Below, one piece after another: positions 1 through 6,650 of a stretch of DNA of 9,074 bases. The position numbers and the translations under genes are program-made. The DNA is from Steroidobacteraceae bacterium. Lineage in GTDB: Bacteria; Pseudomonadota; Gammaproteobacteria; Steroidobacterales; Steroidobacteraceae. How positions within the stretch are numbered: the stretch's first letter is position 1; each line of letters starts with the position of its first letter. The stretch spans positions 1 through 9,074 of the forward strand of contig JAICKZ010000122.1 in the NCBI GenBank assembly GCA_025927665.1, read 5' to 3'. The notes below the pieces were generated by a model, which worked only from the letters and a program-made list of their open reading frames with translations, was not told where the DNA came from and searched no databases.

Positions 1-33
1 AAAGTTACGATTAGGCGATAACTTCAACACAAA

Positions 34-52
34 ACTTGTACACGCTACAAGT
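34..52. repeat. Perfect 7-bp inverted repeat (possible activator site)
   Basis: ACTTGTA at 34-40 and its exact complement TACAAGT at 46-52 are separated by five bases. No T-run follows, so it does not look like a terminator. Its centre lies about 65 bases upstream of the sigma54-like -24 box, within the usual range for an enhancer-binding-protein site. The sequence does not match the NtrC consensus as I remember it, so the binding protein is unknown. The repeat is seen directly; its role is inferred. Confidence 0.4.
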
Positions 53-105
53 GTTCAACCGTTAATTCACTCAGTTTGTTGCTGAACGCTAGTTATATGT
101 AATAG

Positions 106-122
106 TTGGCACGTAGTTTTCA
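106..122 (+). promoter_or_regulatory. Candidate sigma54-type -24/-12 promoter for prkA operon
   Basis: TTGGCACG (106-113) matches the sigma54 -24 consensus. Four bases later comes TTTCA (118-122), against the consensus TTGCA. The spacing is correct, but the usual GC at -12 is TC here, so the element is imperfect. It would start transcription near position 132 and give a 5' leader of about 195 bases. The enterobacterial homologue yeaG is reported to be under nitrogen (NtrC) control, which makes a sigma54 promoter plausible here. That link is by analogy only. Confidence 0.35.
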
Positions 123-158
123 GTACTCCATCACGGAACTCGATCACTATCAGCGTAG

Positions 159-169
159 TCTATGATTTA
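159..169 (+). promoter_or_regulatory. Candidate sigmaS-like extended -10 element
   Basis: TCTATGATTTA matches 9 of 11 positions of the sigmaS-preferred -10 pattern KCTAYRCTTAA. This includes the C just before a TATGAT hexamer, which is 5/6 to TATAAT. No good -35 box lies 16-18 bases upstream, which sigmaS tolerates. The homologous E. coli yeaGH genes are RpoS-dependent. AT-rich sequence gives such matches by chance, so confidence is low. Confidence 0.25.
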
Positions 170-252
170 AGTAAGACGCAAAGTAATCGATACAGCAATT
201 AACAATCGTTAGTTTTCTATCCACGGAAAGGCTTAGTAATAAATTCATCAAC

Positions 253-268
253 AGTTGCGTACGCAGCT
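253..268. repeat. 16-base near-perfect palindrome in the prkA leader
   Basis: The core TGCGTACGCA (256-265) is a perfect 10-base palindrome. One T/G mismatch flanks it, and then two more matched pairs extend it to 253-268. It lies about 60 bases before the prkA start and downstream of both promoter candidates. It could be an operator, or a small hairpin in the leader RNA. No known regulator is recognised. Confidence 0.3.
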
Positions 269-314
269 CGCGGTTCGTTGTCCTTGATCTGTTATGTGGG
301 CAATTACGTGTGAT

Positions 315-320
315 GGAGAA
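315..320 (+). promoter_or_regulatory. Ribosome binding site of prkA
   Basis: GGAGAA sits six bases before the ATG at 327. It selects that codon over the in-frame ATG at 294, which would place this site inside the gene and has no comparable site of its own. Confidence 0.65.
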
Positions 321-326
321 ATCGAT

Positions 327-2288
327 ATGCACTCTGAGAAACAGGCATCTACTTCTGATTCTGGCCGTCAGGCAAAATTTCTTGAATCATTAGGCGCGTT
401 CAGTCGTCAGCATCGCGCCAAACATTGGGAAGGCACTTTCGCAGAATTTCTGCAGGACGTGTTACCTGCGCAGCCTGCCGCTTTGGCACGTAGCAGTCAT
501 CAATATATTTGGGACATGCTCAAATGGTATGGGCGTGACTCACCTGCAACAGATGAGTCCAGCAAGCCTCGTGAACTGTTTCAGCGTGAATTGTATGGCA
601 TCGATGAGCCGCTCGCTCGAATCGGAGATTATTTCAAGGCCGCCGCAGCTGGATCCGATGTCGGACGACGTCTATTGTTGTTATTAGGTCCACCATCCGG
701 TGGAAAATCGACCATGGCAATTTTGTTGAAACGCGGACTTGAAGAATATAGTCGCACTGATGAAGGTGCGGTCTATGCAATCAAAGGTTCGCCAATGCAC
801 GAGTCGCCATTGAATCTGATTCCGGTCAGTCTACGTGCTGAGTTTCGTTCAACATATGGCGTGGAATTGAACGGCGAATTAAGTCCATGGGCACGTGATC
901 GTCTGGTTCGTGAATACGATGGTGATTATCTACGCGTACCAGTTGAACGTGTATTCCTTTCTGAAGCAACTCGTATGGGCATTGGTACTTATGCACCACA
1001 CGACCCCACCACCGCTGATATTGCCGACTTGGTCGGATCAGTTGATCTATCGAAAGTAGCCGAAGTCGGTGATGAAGGCGATCCCCGTGCATGGTCATGG
1101 TCGGGTGCTGTCTATGCGGCCAGTCGTGGCGTACTGGAGATGATCGAAATTCTGAAAGTGAAGCGCGAGTTTTTGTACTTGTTGTTGACACTGACTCAGG
1201 AAAAGAATGTCAAAGTCTCTCGCTTTCCCTTGATCTATCTTGATGAAACCATTCTTGCACATACTAACCTTGCCGAGTTTCACAAGTTCTTGCAAGAGAA
1301 AGAGAACGAAGCATTGCTGGATCGCATGGTGATTATCAAGGTGCCGTATGCACTTTCTTATAAAGATGAATCGCGTATCTATCAAAAACTGGTATCGGGT
1401 ACACCTGCATTTCGCGATGTGCATCTTGATCCCCATGTGCTTAAGCTTGCCGCCGTGTTTTCGGTGTTGACGCGCTTGCAGAAACCAGAGAAAGAAGGAT
1501 TGGATCTTTCCAAAAAACTGCGCATCTATGCAGGCGAAAGCGTGGAAGGCTTTGCGGAGAACGAAGGCGCGCGTTTGCGTATGGAGGCACCTGATGAAGG
1601 TCTCTCCGGTGTCAGCCCGCGATTCATTATCAATGCCATCTCCAATGCCATCACGCGTACTGATGCCAACAGTTTAACGAGTATGGAATTGTTATTGGCA
1701 CTTAAGGATTCGATTGAAAGTGATGCACGCATGGATAGCAAACAAAAGAAGCAATGGATCGATTTTCTAGTGTTAGCGCGAAAAGATTTTTATAACCGTT
1801 GGGTTAAAGAGGATGTGCATCGCGCACTGTTTGCATCGTTTGAAGAAGAAGCGCAGCAGTTGTTGGAAAAGTATCTGGATGAAGTCGAGGCATCATTGGA
1901 CCATCGCGAAGTCACGGATCCCATCACCAGTGAAACTCGCCCGGCAGATGAACGTTTTCTGCGTCAAGTGGAAGAAAAGATCAAAGTGTCTGAATCTGGC
2001 AAACATTCGTTCCGTCAGGAAGTGGTACGTAAGGCCATGGTGGCTTTCAAGAACGGCGAAAAATTTACGCTCGACAGTCATGCACGTATGCATGAAGCGA
2101 TCGAGCAATATTTATTTGAAGAACGTCGTGATGTGTTGCGATTGGTCACTTCCAATGCGCGACCCGACGATGAGGCTCGCAAGAAAGTGTCGGCGGTGTC
2201 GCAACGCCTAGTGAATGAGTATGGTTATGACGAGCATAGCGCGAAAGAAGCATTGAATTACGTTACAACATTACTGGCACAGGAATAA
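327..2288 (+). CDS. prkA: PrkA family AAA+ serine protein kinase/protease-like protein
   Basis: The product is a cytoplasmic protein of 653 residues, near the family's usual 630-650. An N-terminal AAA+ domain carries Walker A GPPSGGKS (residues 121-128) and a Walker-B-like LIYLDE ending at D306-E307, followed by the family motif ILAHTN. After the nucleotide-binding core come 'ALLDRM..KVPY' and 'GVSPRF' (sensor-like). The PrkA C-terminal domain fills the rest. PrkA was first described as a Ser/Thr kinase; B. subtilis PrkA has also been reported as an ATP-dependent protease. In E. coli the homologue YeaG acts in sustained nitrogen starvation. From memory, this protein resembles Bacillus PrkA closely at both ends ('WEGTFAEFL' near the start, 'RLVNEYGYDEHSA' near the end). 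It is the first gene of a tight operon with the DUF444 and SpoVR genes. The start at 327 is chosen on its ribosome binding site; starting at 294 would add 11 residues. Family assignment is firm; the biochemical activity is not settled. Confidence 0.95.
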   Translation: MHSEKQASTSDSGRQAKFLESLGAFSRQHRAKHWEGTFAEFLQDVLPAQPAALARSSHQYIWDMLKWYGRDSPATDESSKPRELFQRELYGIDEPLARIGDYFKAAAAGSDVGRRLLLLLGPPSGGKSTMAILLKRGLEEYSRTDEGAVYAIKGSPMHESPLNLIPVSLRAEFRSTYGVELNGELSPWARDRLVREYDGDYLRVPVERVFLSEATRMGIGTYAPHDPTTADIADLVGSVDLSKVAEVGDEGDPRAWSWSGAVYAASRGVLEMIEILKVKREFLYLLLTLTQEKNVKVSRFPLIYLDETILAHTNLAEFHKFLQEKENEALLDRMVIIKVPYALSYKDESRIYQKLVSGTPAFRDVHLDPHVLKLAAVFSVLTRLQKPEKEGLDLSKKLRIYAGESVEGFAENEGARLRMEAPDEGLSGVSPRFIINAISNAITRTDANSLTSMELLLALKDSIESDARMDSKQKKQWIDFLVLARKDFYNRWVKEDVHRALFASFEEEAQQLLEKYLDEVEASLDHREVTDPITSETRPADERFLRQVEEKIKVSESGKHSFRQEVVRKAMVAFKNGEKFTLDSHARMHEAIEQYLFEERRDVLRLVTSNARPDDEARKKVSAVSQRLVNEYGYDEHSAKEALNYVTTLLAQE

Positions 2289-2299
2289 TTTCTGCGCCT

Positions 2300-2304
2300 G
2301 GAGG
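2300..2304 (+). promoter_or_regulatory. Ribosome binding site supporting the GTG start of yhbH
   Basis: GGAGG lies four bases before the GTG at 2309, within the 20-base gap after prkA. It supports a GTG start. The ATG-like triplets nearby are out of frame or lack such a site. Confidence 0.6.
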
Positions 2305-2308
2305 TTGA

Positions 2309-3481
2309 GTGAGTGAGTTTGATTCATTGGTGACCCATTCCGGGTTAAAAGAGTCCAGCATTAACGGCTGGTATGAATTATTTTCACGTGGTGCACGTGA
2401 TTGGTTACGTCACAACGAGAAGGTGCGAGATGCGGTACGTGATCAACTACCGGACATCATCGCAGGCGCAGATGTAATGGGCAGCGGCTCGCGCACCGTG
2501 AAAGTTCCAGTCAAGATGTTGGAACACTATCACTTCAAACTGAATCAACCGCAGCAACAACAAGGTGTGGGCCAAGGTCAAGGCAAACCTGGTGATGTAC
2601 TACAACAAGATTCACCCAATACAGGAAAAGACAAAGGTAAGGGCACCAACGACGGTGGTGGTATTGAATTTACTTTGGAATTCAAAGTCGATGATATCGT
2701 CGATTGGCTGTGGGAAGAAATGCAGTTACCCAATCTCAAAGCGCGCGTCGGTAAGTCGGAGGAAACTGATTGGACTCGTGAAGGTTGGGATAAAAAAGGC
2801 GCACGCTCGCGTCTCGATCGACGGCGCTCATTGCGCGAAGCAGTGAAACGCCGAGCGATACAACCTGATGGTCCAAGTTTTTCTGATGATGACCTGCGCT
2901 TTCGACAATTGAATCAACGTGAGCAACCTTCCATTCAAGCGGTGGTGTTTTTATTGATGGATGTGTCAGGCAGCATGACCGATGCGGATCGCAAGCTGGC
3001 CAAAACTTTTTTCTTTTGGGCGATTCAAGGTTTGAAGCGTCAATATCGTCATCTTGATACTGTGTTTGTGGCGCATACCACGGAAGCTTTTGAGTTTGAC
3101 GAAGAAAAATTCTTTCAAGTCACGGGTAACGGCGGCACCGTGACCTCCACGGGACTGAACAAGGTGCAGGAAATTATCGCCGAGCGTTACAGTCCATCGC
3201 GTTACAACATCTATTTATTCTATGCGTCCGATGGTGATAACTATCCTGAAGATCGTGATTCGGCGGCGAAGGCGCTTGGCGAAATAGCATCGGTTGCAGG
3301 TTACTGTGGTTATCTCGAAGTGTCTTCCAGTGCAACTCAGAATTTGAACACTGAAGTAGGTCAGTTATTTCGCTCTATTGCATCTCAAGGCAAAGCAGCT
3401 GGCGGGTTTGCCATTAATAAACTTGAAGACATTTGGGAAGCGGTGCGGCATTTCTTTAAACACCAAGTTGCGGACGCTTGA
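2309..3481 (+). CDS. yhbH: YeaH/YhbH family (DUF444) von Willebrand A-domain protein
   Basis: The product is 390 residues and starts at GTG. The N-terminal third ('SRGARDW..HNEKVRDAV..QLPD') resembles Bacillus YhbH more than E. coli YeaH, as I recall those sequences. Residues 79-112 form a Gln/Gly/Lys-rich, probably disordered linker. The C-terminal half is a von Willebrand A fold with an intact metal-ion-dependent adhesion site: DVSGS (D218, S220, S222), a conserved Thr in GGTVTST (about 275-281) and SDGD (307-310). A basic, Arg-rich stretch (about 164-183) precedes it. No signal peptide or membrane segment is visible. YeaH/YhbH is the conserved genomic partner of PrkA, but its molecular role is not established. 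The VWA domain suggests metal-dependent protein binding, perhaps as an adaptor for the AAA+ partner (inference). It is 20 bases after prkA and 19 before spoVR. Confidence 0.93.
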   Translation: MSEFDSLVTHSGLKESSINGWYELFSRGARDWLRHNEKVRDAVRDQLPDIIAGADVMGSGSRTVKVPVKMLEHYHFKLNQPQQQQGVGQGQGKPGDVLQQDSPNTGKDKGKGTNDGGGIEFTLEFKVDDIVDWLWEEMQLPNLKARVGKSEETDWTREGWDKKGARSRLDRRRSLREAVKRRAIQPDGPSFSDDDLRFRQLNQREQPSIQAVVFLLMDVSGSMTDADRKLAKTFFFWAIQGLKRQYRHLDTVFVAHTTEAFEFDEEKFFQVTGNGGTVTSTGLNKVQEIIAERYSPSRYNIYLFYASDGDNYPEDRDSAAKALGEIASVAGYCGYLEVSSSATQNLNTEVGQLFRSIASQGKAAGGFAINKLEDIWEAVRHFFKHQVADA

Positions 3482-3490
3482 GATGGTATT

Positions 3491-3495
3491 GGAGA
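3491..3495 (+). promoter_or_regulatory. Ribosome binding site deciding the spoVR start
   Basis: GGAGA lies five bases before the ATG at 3501. The in-frame ATG at 3483 has no comparable site and would add only six residues. The frame is also open further upstream inside yhbH, which is coincidental. Confidence 0.6.
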
Positions 3496-3500
3496 ACAGC

Positions 3501-4868
3501 ATGAATGCCGATTGGCGTTACTACTTACCTAAGATCGAAAAGTTAGCTAACTCTTTGGGCTTAAGTTTTAATCCCGTTGATTTTGAAGCAGTGCCACAAA
3601 GCTTCATGATGGAAATCTCCGTGTATGGCTTGCCGGTACGCATGCCACATTGGTCATTCGGCGTACGCTACATATATCAGCTCATTCAACATCGAATGGG
3701 TAATTCGCGTTTGTTTGAAGTCGTGTTTCCTGGCAATCCCGGTCATGCCTATTTGGCGCAAAATAATAGTGTCGCAGAGAATGTGCTGGTGACTGCACAC
3801 GTTTTAGGTCATGCGGATTTTTCGCGTAACAACATCATGTTCAAACGTGCACAGGATCAAGTAAGCGAACACATTGTGGAACATGCCGCAAATCATGCTC
3901 GTCAAATTGCATTAGCTATCGAAGAATATGGTTTGCCACGAGTTGAAGCGGTGCTGGATGCGGCGTTGTCATTGGAGCAACACATTGATTGCAATCATGC
4001 GGTGAGACGTCCGCGCTATCCGGAGTACGAAGCGAGTAAAGCACTGCCGCGCGATGATGAATTCTCAAAACGTTTTGCAGCGCTCACGCCTTTTGAAGAA
4101 AGAGACAATGCAGGTCAAGTACATCGCAAGCGTGCTGCGATTCCGCCGCATAATGAAAAAGATTTGTTATGGTTCATTGCGCAGTACGCACCGGAGCTGG
4201 AAGGTTGGGAACGCGATATATTTCTGGCAGTGCGCGAAGAATCGTTCTACTTTCATCCAGTATTCGCCACCCAAATTATGAATGAGGGTTGGGCATCATA
4301 TTGGCATGCGCGACTGCTACGTGAAGCAGACTTCTTGCCGCAGTCGGCATATGTTGATGCCATCAAGTGTCATTCAGATGTGGTTAAGCCGTATGCACCG
4401 GAGCAACACATTGCATTGCAGATCAATCCATATCATCTTGGTTTTACCATGTGGGAAAAGATTATCGAACGCGATGGTATTGAAGCGGCTCGAGTAATCA
4501 TGCAACAGGATGACGATTTCAGTTTTGTCAGGAATTATCTAGATGAAAATTTGGCTGACGAACTGCAGTTATTCAAATTCAATGCGCAATCAACCGGCAA
4601 GATCGAAGTGGTCGAGTCAAAATTGAGTGATTTGCATGAAGCGATGCTGGCACCTAAGTATAATTTTGGCGCACCATCCATTGCAGCTTCACATGTTCAT
4701 GTGGATGGTTCGTTGGAGTTACAACACGATTTTAAATCCGATGGTCGCGGACTAGATCAGGATCGCGCTAGCAAGGTGCTTGATTACATTTATCGAGTTT
4801 GGCGTCGACCCATTGTGCTGCATACCATTGATGATGGTGGTGCGCAATTGGAGATTCGCAAGCATTGA
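3501..4868 (+). CDS. spoVR: SpoVR family protein
   Basis: The product is 455 residues, somewhat shorter than E. coli YcgB (about 510). Family signatures run along its length: 'MPHWSFGVRY' (about 46-55), 'AHVLGHADFSRNN' (about 99-111), 'IMNEGWASYWH' (259-269) and 'INPYHLGF' (about 311-318). A smaller C-terminal domain ends in 'DYIYRVWRRPIVLHT'. No signal peptide or membrane helix is visible, so a cytoplasmic location is likely. In B. subtilis SpoVR is needed for normal spore cortex formation. In non-sporulating bacteria the homologue travels with prkA and yeaH/yhbH and is a stress or stationary-phase gene; its activity is unknown. H100, H104 and E262 could form a metal site (see findings). It is the third gene of the tightly spaced operon. 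The start at 3501 is chosen on its ribosome binding site. Confidence 0.93.
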   Translation: MNADWRYYLPKIEKLANSLGLSFNPVDFEAVPQSFMMEISVYGLPVRMPHWSFGVRYIYQLIQHRMGNSRLFEVVFPGNPGHAYLAQNNSVAENVLVTAHVLGHADFSRNNIMFKRAQDQVSEHIVEHAANHARQIALAIEEYGLPRVEAVLDAALSLEQHIDCNHAVRRPRYPEYEASKALPRDDEFSKRFAALTPFEERDNAGQVHRKRAAIPPHNEKDLLWFIAQYAPELEGWERDIFLAVREESFYFHPVFATQIMNEGWASYWHARLLREADFLPQSAYVDAIKCHSDVVKPYAPEQHIALQINPYHLGFTMWEKIIERDGIEAARVIMQQDDDFSFVRNYLDENLADELQLFKFNAQSTGKIEVVESKLSDLHEAMLAPKYNFGAPSIAASHVHVDGSLELQHDFKSDGRGLDQDRASKVLDYIYRVWRRPIVLHTIDDGGAQLEIRKH

Positions 4869-4881
4869 TGTTCCTGACCAG

Positions 4882-4923
4882 ATGCATTGCGCTTATCGCA
4901 GCGTGCGAGTAACGTTAATGCAT
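4882..4923. repeat. 7-bp inverted repeat spanning the spoVR-hemD gap
   Basis: ATGCATT (4882-4888) and AATGCAT (4917-4923) are exact complements separated by 28 bases. The right arm includes the first two bases of the ATG of the HemD-like gene. In the mRNA this could pair and mask that start, which also lacks a strong ribosome binding site. ATGCAT is itself a palindrome, so chance is a real alternative. Confidence 0.3.
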
Positions 4924-5758
4924 GAACAACATAGTTTCTGAATATCAATCATTGTCTAATCGCGTTGTTGCGATACCCGAGTCCCGTGAACTGGATGTGT
5001 TTACTGGATTGCTGGAACGGCGCGGTGCCATTGTATTGCGCTGTCCATTGATTGCCATCAAAGATGTACCTGACCCGCAAGCGGTATTGAAATGGATAGA
5101 GCAGTTCAATGCAGGCAGTTGCGATGACTTAATCTTGCTCACTGGCGAAGGCTTGCGCCGATTGATCTCATGCATTGATCACCACCAGCCGCAACTCAAA
5201 GCCCCATTTGTTGAACGTCTGAATATTGTTAGGAAGATTACTCGTGGCCCCAAGCCTGCGCGCGCATTGCGCGAATTAGGCTTAAAATCTGATATCGCTG
5301 CGGAAGTGCCGACAACCCAGGGCGTGATTGATACATTGAGATCCATTGATCTAAGTGGACATACCGTGGGCGTGCAGTTGTATGGGGGCGTTGCGAACCC
5401 TGCATTGATTGACTATCTGCATCGTGCGGGTGCCACAACCACTATCGTATCGCCCTATATATATGCTGATGCTATTGATGATGAACAAGTACGATCTTTA
5501 CTTTTACGTATGAGTAAAGGTGAAGTGCATATCATTGCCTTTACCAGCATGGCGCAAGTTGAGAGGATTTTTTCCGTCGGCACGCCGGAATTACTGGCGA
5601 CAGCATTCGCCAAAGTACAAGTGGCTGCAGTAGGTCCGGTGGTGCGTGATGCGTTACTCAAGCATGGCATTCAAATCAATTGCATGCCCGAAGATTCTTT
5701 CTTTATGAAACCATTGACGACTGCAATGATAGAAACATTTGGTCACGCCGATCAATGA
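4922..5758 (+). CDS. Uroporphyrinogen-III synthase-like protein (HemD family)
   Basis: The product is 278 residues with a two-lobed HemD-type layout. The N-terminal segment is 'RVVAIPESRELDVFTGLLE..GA' (about 14-36). A linker region includes 'TRGPKPARALRELGL' (about 107-121). The second lobe has 'GVQLYG' (150-155), the characteristic 'IIAFTSMAQV' (about 204-213) and 'VAAVGPVVRDALLKHGI' (about 234-250). Canonical HemD cyclises hydroxymethylbilane to uroporphyrinogen III for haem, sirohaem and cobalamin. Here no hemC, hemX or hemY lies nearby, so this may be a second paralogue rather than the housekeeping enzyme. Actinobacteria have HemD-domain proteins fused to a DNA-binding domain (NnaR, nitrate/nitrite assimilation), but no such domain is present here. 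It follows spoVR by 53 bases on the same strand, with only a weak 'CGAG' before the start, so co-transcription is probable but less certain. The fold assignment is good; enzyme activity is unproven. Confidence 0.82.
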   Translation: MNNIVSEYQSLSNRVVAIPESRELDVFTGLLERRGAIVLRCPLIAIKDVPDPQAVLKWIEQFNAGSCDDLILLTGEGLRRLISCIDHHQPQLKAPFVERLNIVRKITRGPKPARALRELGLKSDIAAEVPTTQGVIDTLRSIDLSGHTVGVQLYGGVANPALIDYLHRAGATTTIVSPYIYADAIDDEQVRSLLLRMSKGEVHIIAFTSMAQVERIFSVGTPELLATAFAKVQVAAVGPVVRDALLKHGIQINCMPEDSFFMKPLTTAMIETFGHADQ

Positions 5759-5793
5759 GCTGACTTATTGCGTAGCATCGTGTAGCTGCTCAT
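5755..5793. other. Weak stem-loop between converging operons
   Basis: ATGAGC (5755-5760) can pair with GCTCAT (5788-5793), and CTTAT (5764-5768) is complementary to ATAAG (5792-5796). The loop is long and no T-run follows on either strand. This is the best folding candidate in the 122-base convergent gap (5759-5880), but it is not a convincing intrinsic terminator. Nothing else is recognisable in the gap. Confidence 0.2.
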
Positions 5794-5880
5794 AAGATAC
5801 TTTGCTTTTGTCGTGACGTTGCTGTTGATGAATGCGTTGTGGTCAATGTGCTCACCAAGTATATTTCCCAAGTCTATTTA

Positions 5881-6639
5881 TTAGAGTTCCTGTAACTTCT
5901 GCAACACAAAGTGTTTGGCTTGTTTGCAAGCATCTACAATTGAAACGCCGTGTGCCAAGTTTGCGGCAATTGCCGATGCCAAAGTGCAACCTGTGCCACG
6001 CATACGTGCCGCGACGCGCGGTGCGGCCAGGCGCAATGGCGGTGAGTTTTGCGTGATCAGCAGATCTACTGATTCCGAACCAATGTTGTGTCCCCCTTTT
6101 ACCAACACTGCAGTGACTCCCGATCCCAGCAAACGTTGTGCCTGTGCAATGAGTGTCACTTCATCATCAGCAATTGACTCATGCAACAGGGCGGCAAGTT
6201 CAGGAATGTTGGGTGTGATGAGTGTGGTGCGTGGTAACAAATGTTGCTGCAATATTTCTACACCTGCTGCGTTCAACAACACACTGCCCGATGAAGACAG
6301 CAACACAGGATCAAGCACGATTGGCACATTGATGCTGACGGGTATGCTGGTAATGACTGCATTTACTGTATCCGCCGTACCCAACATGCCGATCTTCACC
6401 ACTGCAGGCACGCGACTGGCAAACGCTGCAACAATCTGTTGCTGTATAACGTGTGGCACGATGTGCTGTATGCCCATCATTTGAATATGAGTCTGTGCCG
6501 TTACTGCAGTGACAGCGCATAATGCATCGACATTGAGTTCATTGAGTGTTTGTATATCGCGAATCAGGCCAGCTCCGCCGCTTGAATCGGTACCCGCGAC
6601 CACCAGTACCGCGGGTTTGGTAATGTCATTGGTGCCCAT
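5881..6639 (-). CDS. thiD: Hydroxymethylpyrimidine/phosphomethylpyrimidine kinase
   Basis: The product is 252 residues, slightly short of the usual 260-270 but complete. ThiD phosphorylates HMP and HMP-P to HMP-PP, the pyrimidine half of thiamine, in the cytoplasm. Visible ribokinase-fold signatures are GTDSSGGAG (16-24, substrate and glycine-rich binding), KIGM (82-85), DPV (110-112), TPN..E (142-147), VKGGH (180-184) and the anion-hole/catalytic motif RGTGCTLASAIAA (214-226, with C218). The stretch after DPV reads LLSSSG, a tolerated variant of the common MVAKSG. It is the last gene of the thi operon, 11 bases after thiE. The start has only a weak GAGAA overlapping the thiE stop, which suggests translational coupling (inference). 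Confidence 0.95.
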   Translation of the reverse strand: MGTNDITKPAVLVVAGTDSSGGAGLIRDIQTLNELNVDALCAVTAVTAQTHIQMMGIQHIVPHVIQQQIVAAFASRVPAVVKIGMLGTADTVNAVITSIPVSINVPIVLDPVLLSSSGSVLLNAAGVEILQQHLLPRTTLITPNIPELAALLHESIADDEVTLIAQAQRLLGSGVTAVLVKGGHNIGSESVDLLITQNSPPLRLAAPRVAARMRGTGCTLASAIAANLAHGVSIVDACKQAKHFVLQKLQEL

Positions 6640-6650
6640 TTGTTACATTC

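Larger units (their letters stand above)
1..326. other. Gene-free leader region upstream of prkA
   Basis: This stretch is AT-richer than the genes that follow. Stop codons interrupt the forward frames within about the first 85 bases and the reverse frames within about 60, so I see no gene tail entering from the left. It holds the candidate regulatory elements listed separately: an inverted repeat at 34-52, a sigma54-like element at 106-122, a sigmaS-like -10 at 159-169 and a palindrome at 253-268. A short reverse open frame (150-332) has no recognisable protein character and I do not count it as a gene. A leader of this length before an operon whose homologues are starvation-controlled fits a regulated promoter region. 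Confidence 0.6.

Noticed and set aside
198..213. Small stem-loop ATTAAC-aatc-GTTAGT followed by TTT
   Set aside because: The stem is AT-rich with a G-U pair and the T-run is short. It is too weak to call a terminator or attenuator.
294..326. Earlier ATG for prkA adding 11 residues
   Set aside because: It has no ribosome binding site, whereas the ATG at 327 has GGAGAA at a good distance.
150..332. 60-residue reverse open frame in the prkA leader
   Set aside because: It shows no protein-family character and no ribosome binding site, and it crosses the candidate promoter elements and the prkA start.
3378..3500. Upstream extension of the spoVR frame into yhbH
   Set aside because: The stretch overlaps well-supported yhbH coding sequence and lacks SpoVR similarity; the start at 3501 has a ribosome binding site.
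5915..6484. 189-residue forward open frame opposite thiD
   Set aside because: It is an antisense shadow of thiD; its Cys/Ser/Thr-rich composition and lack of family features argue against a real gene.
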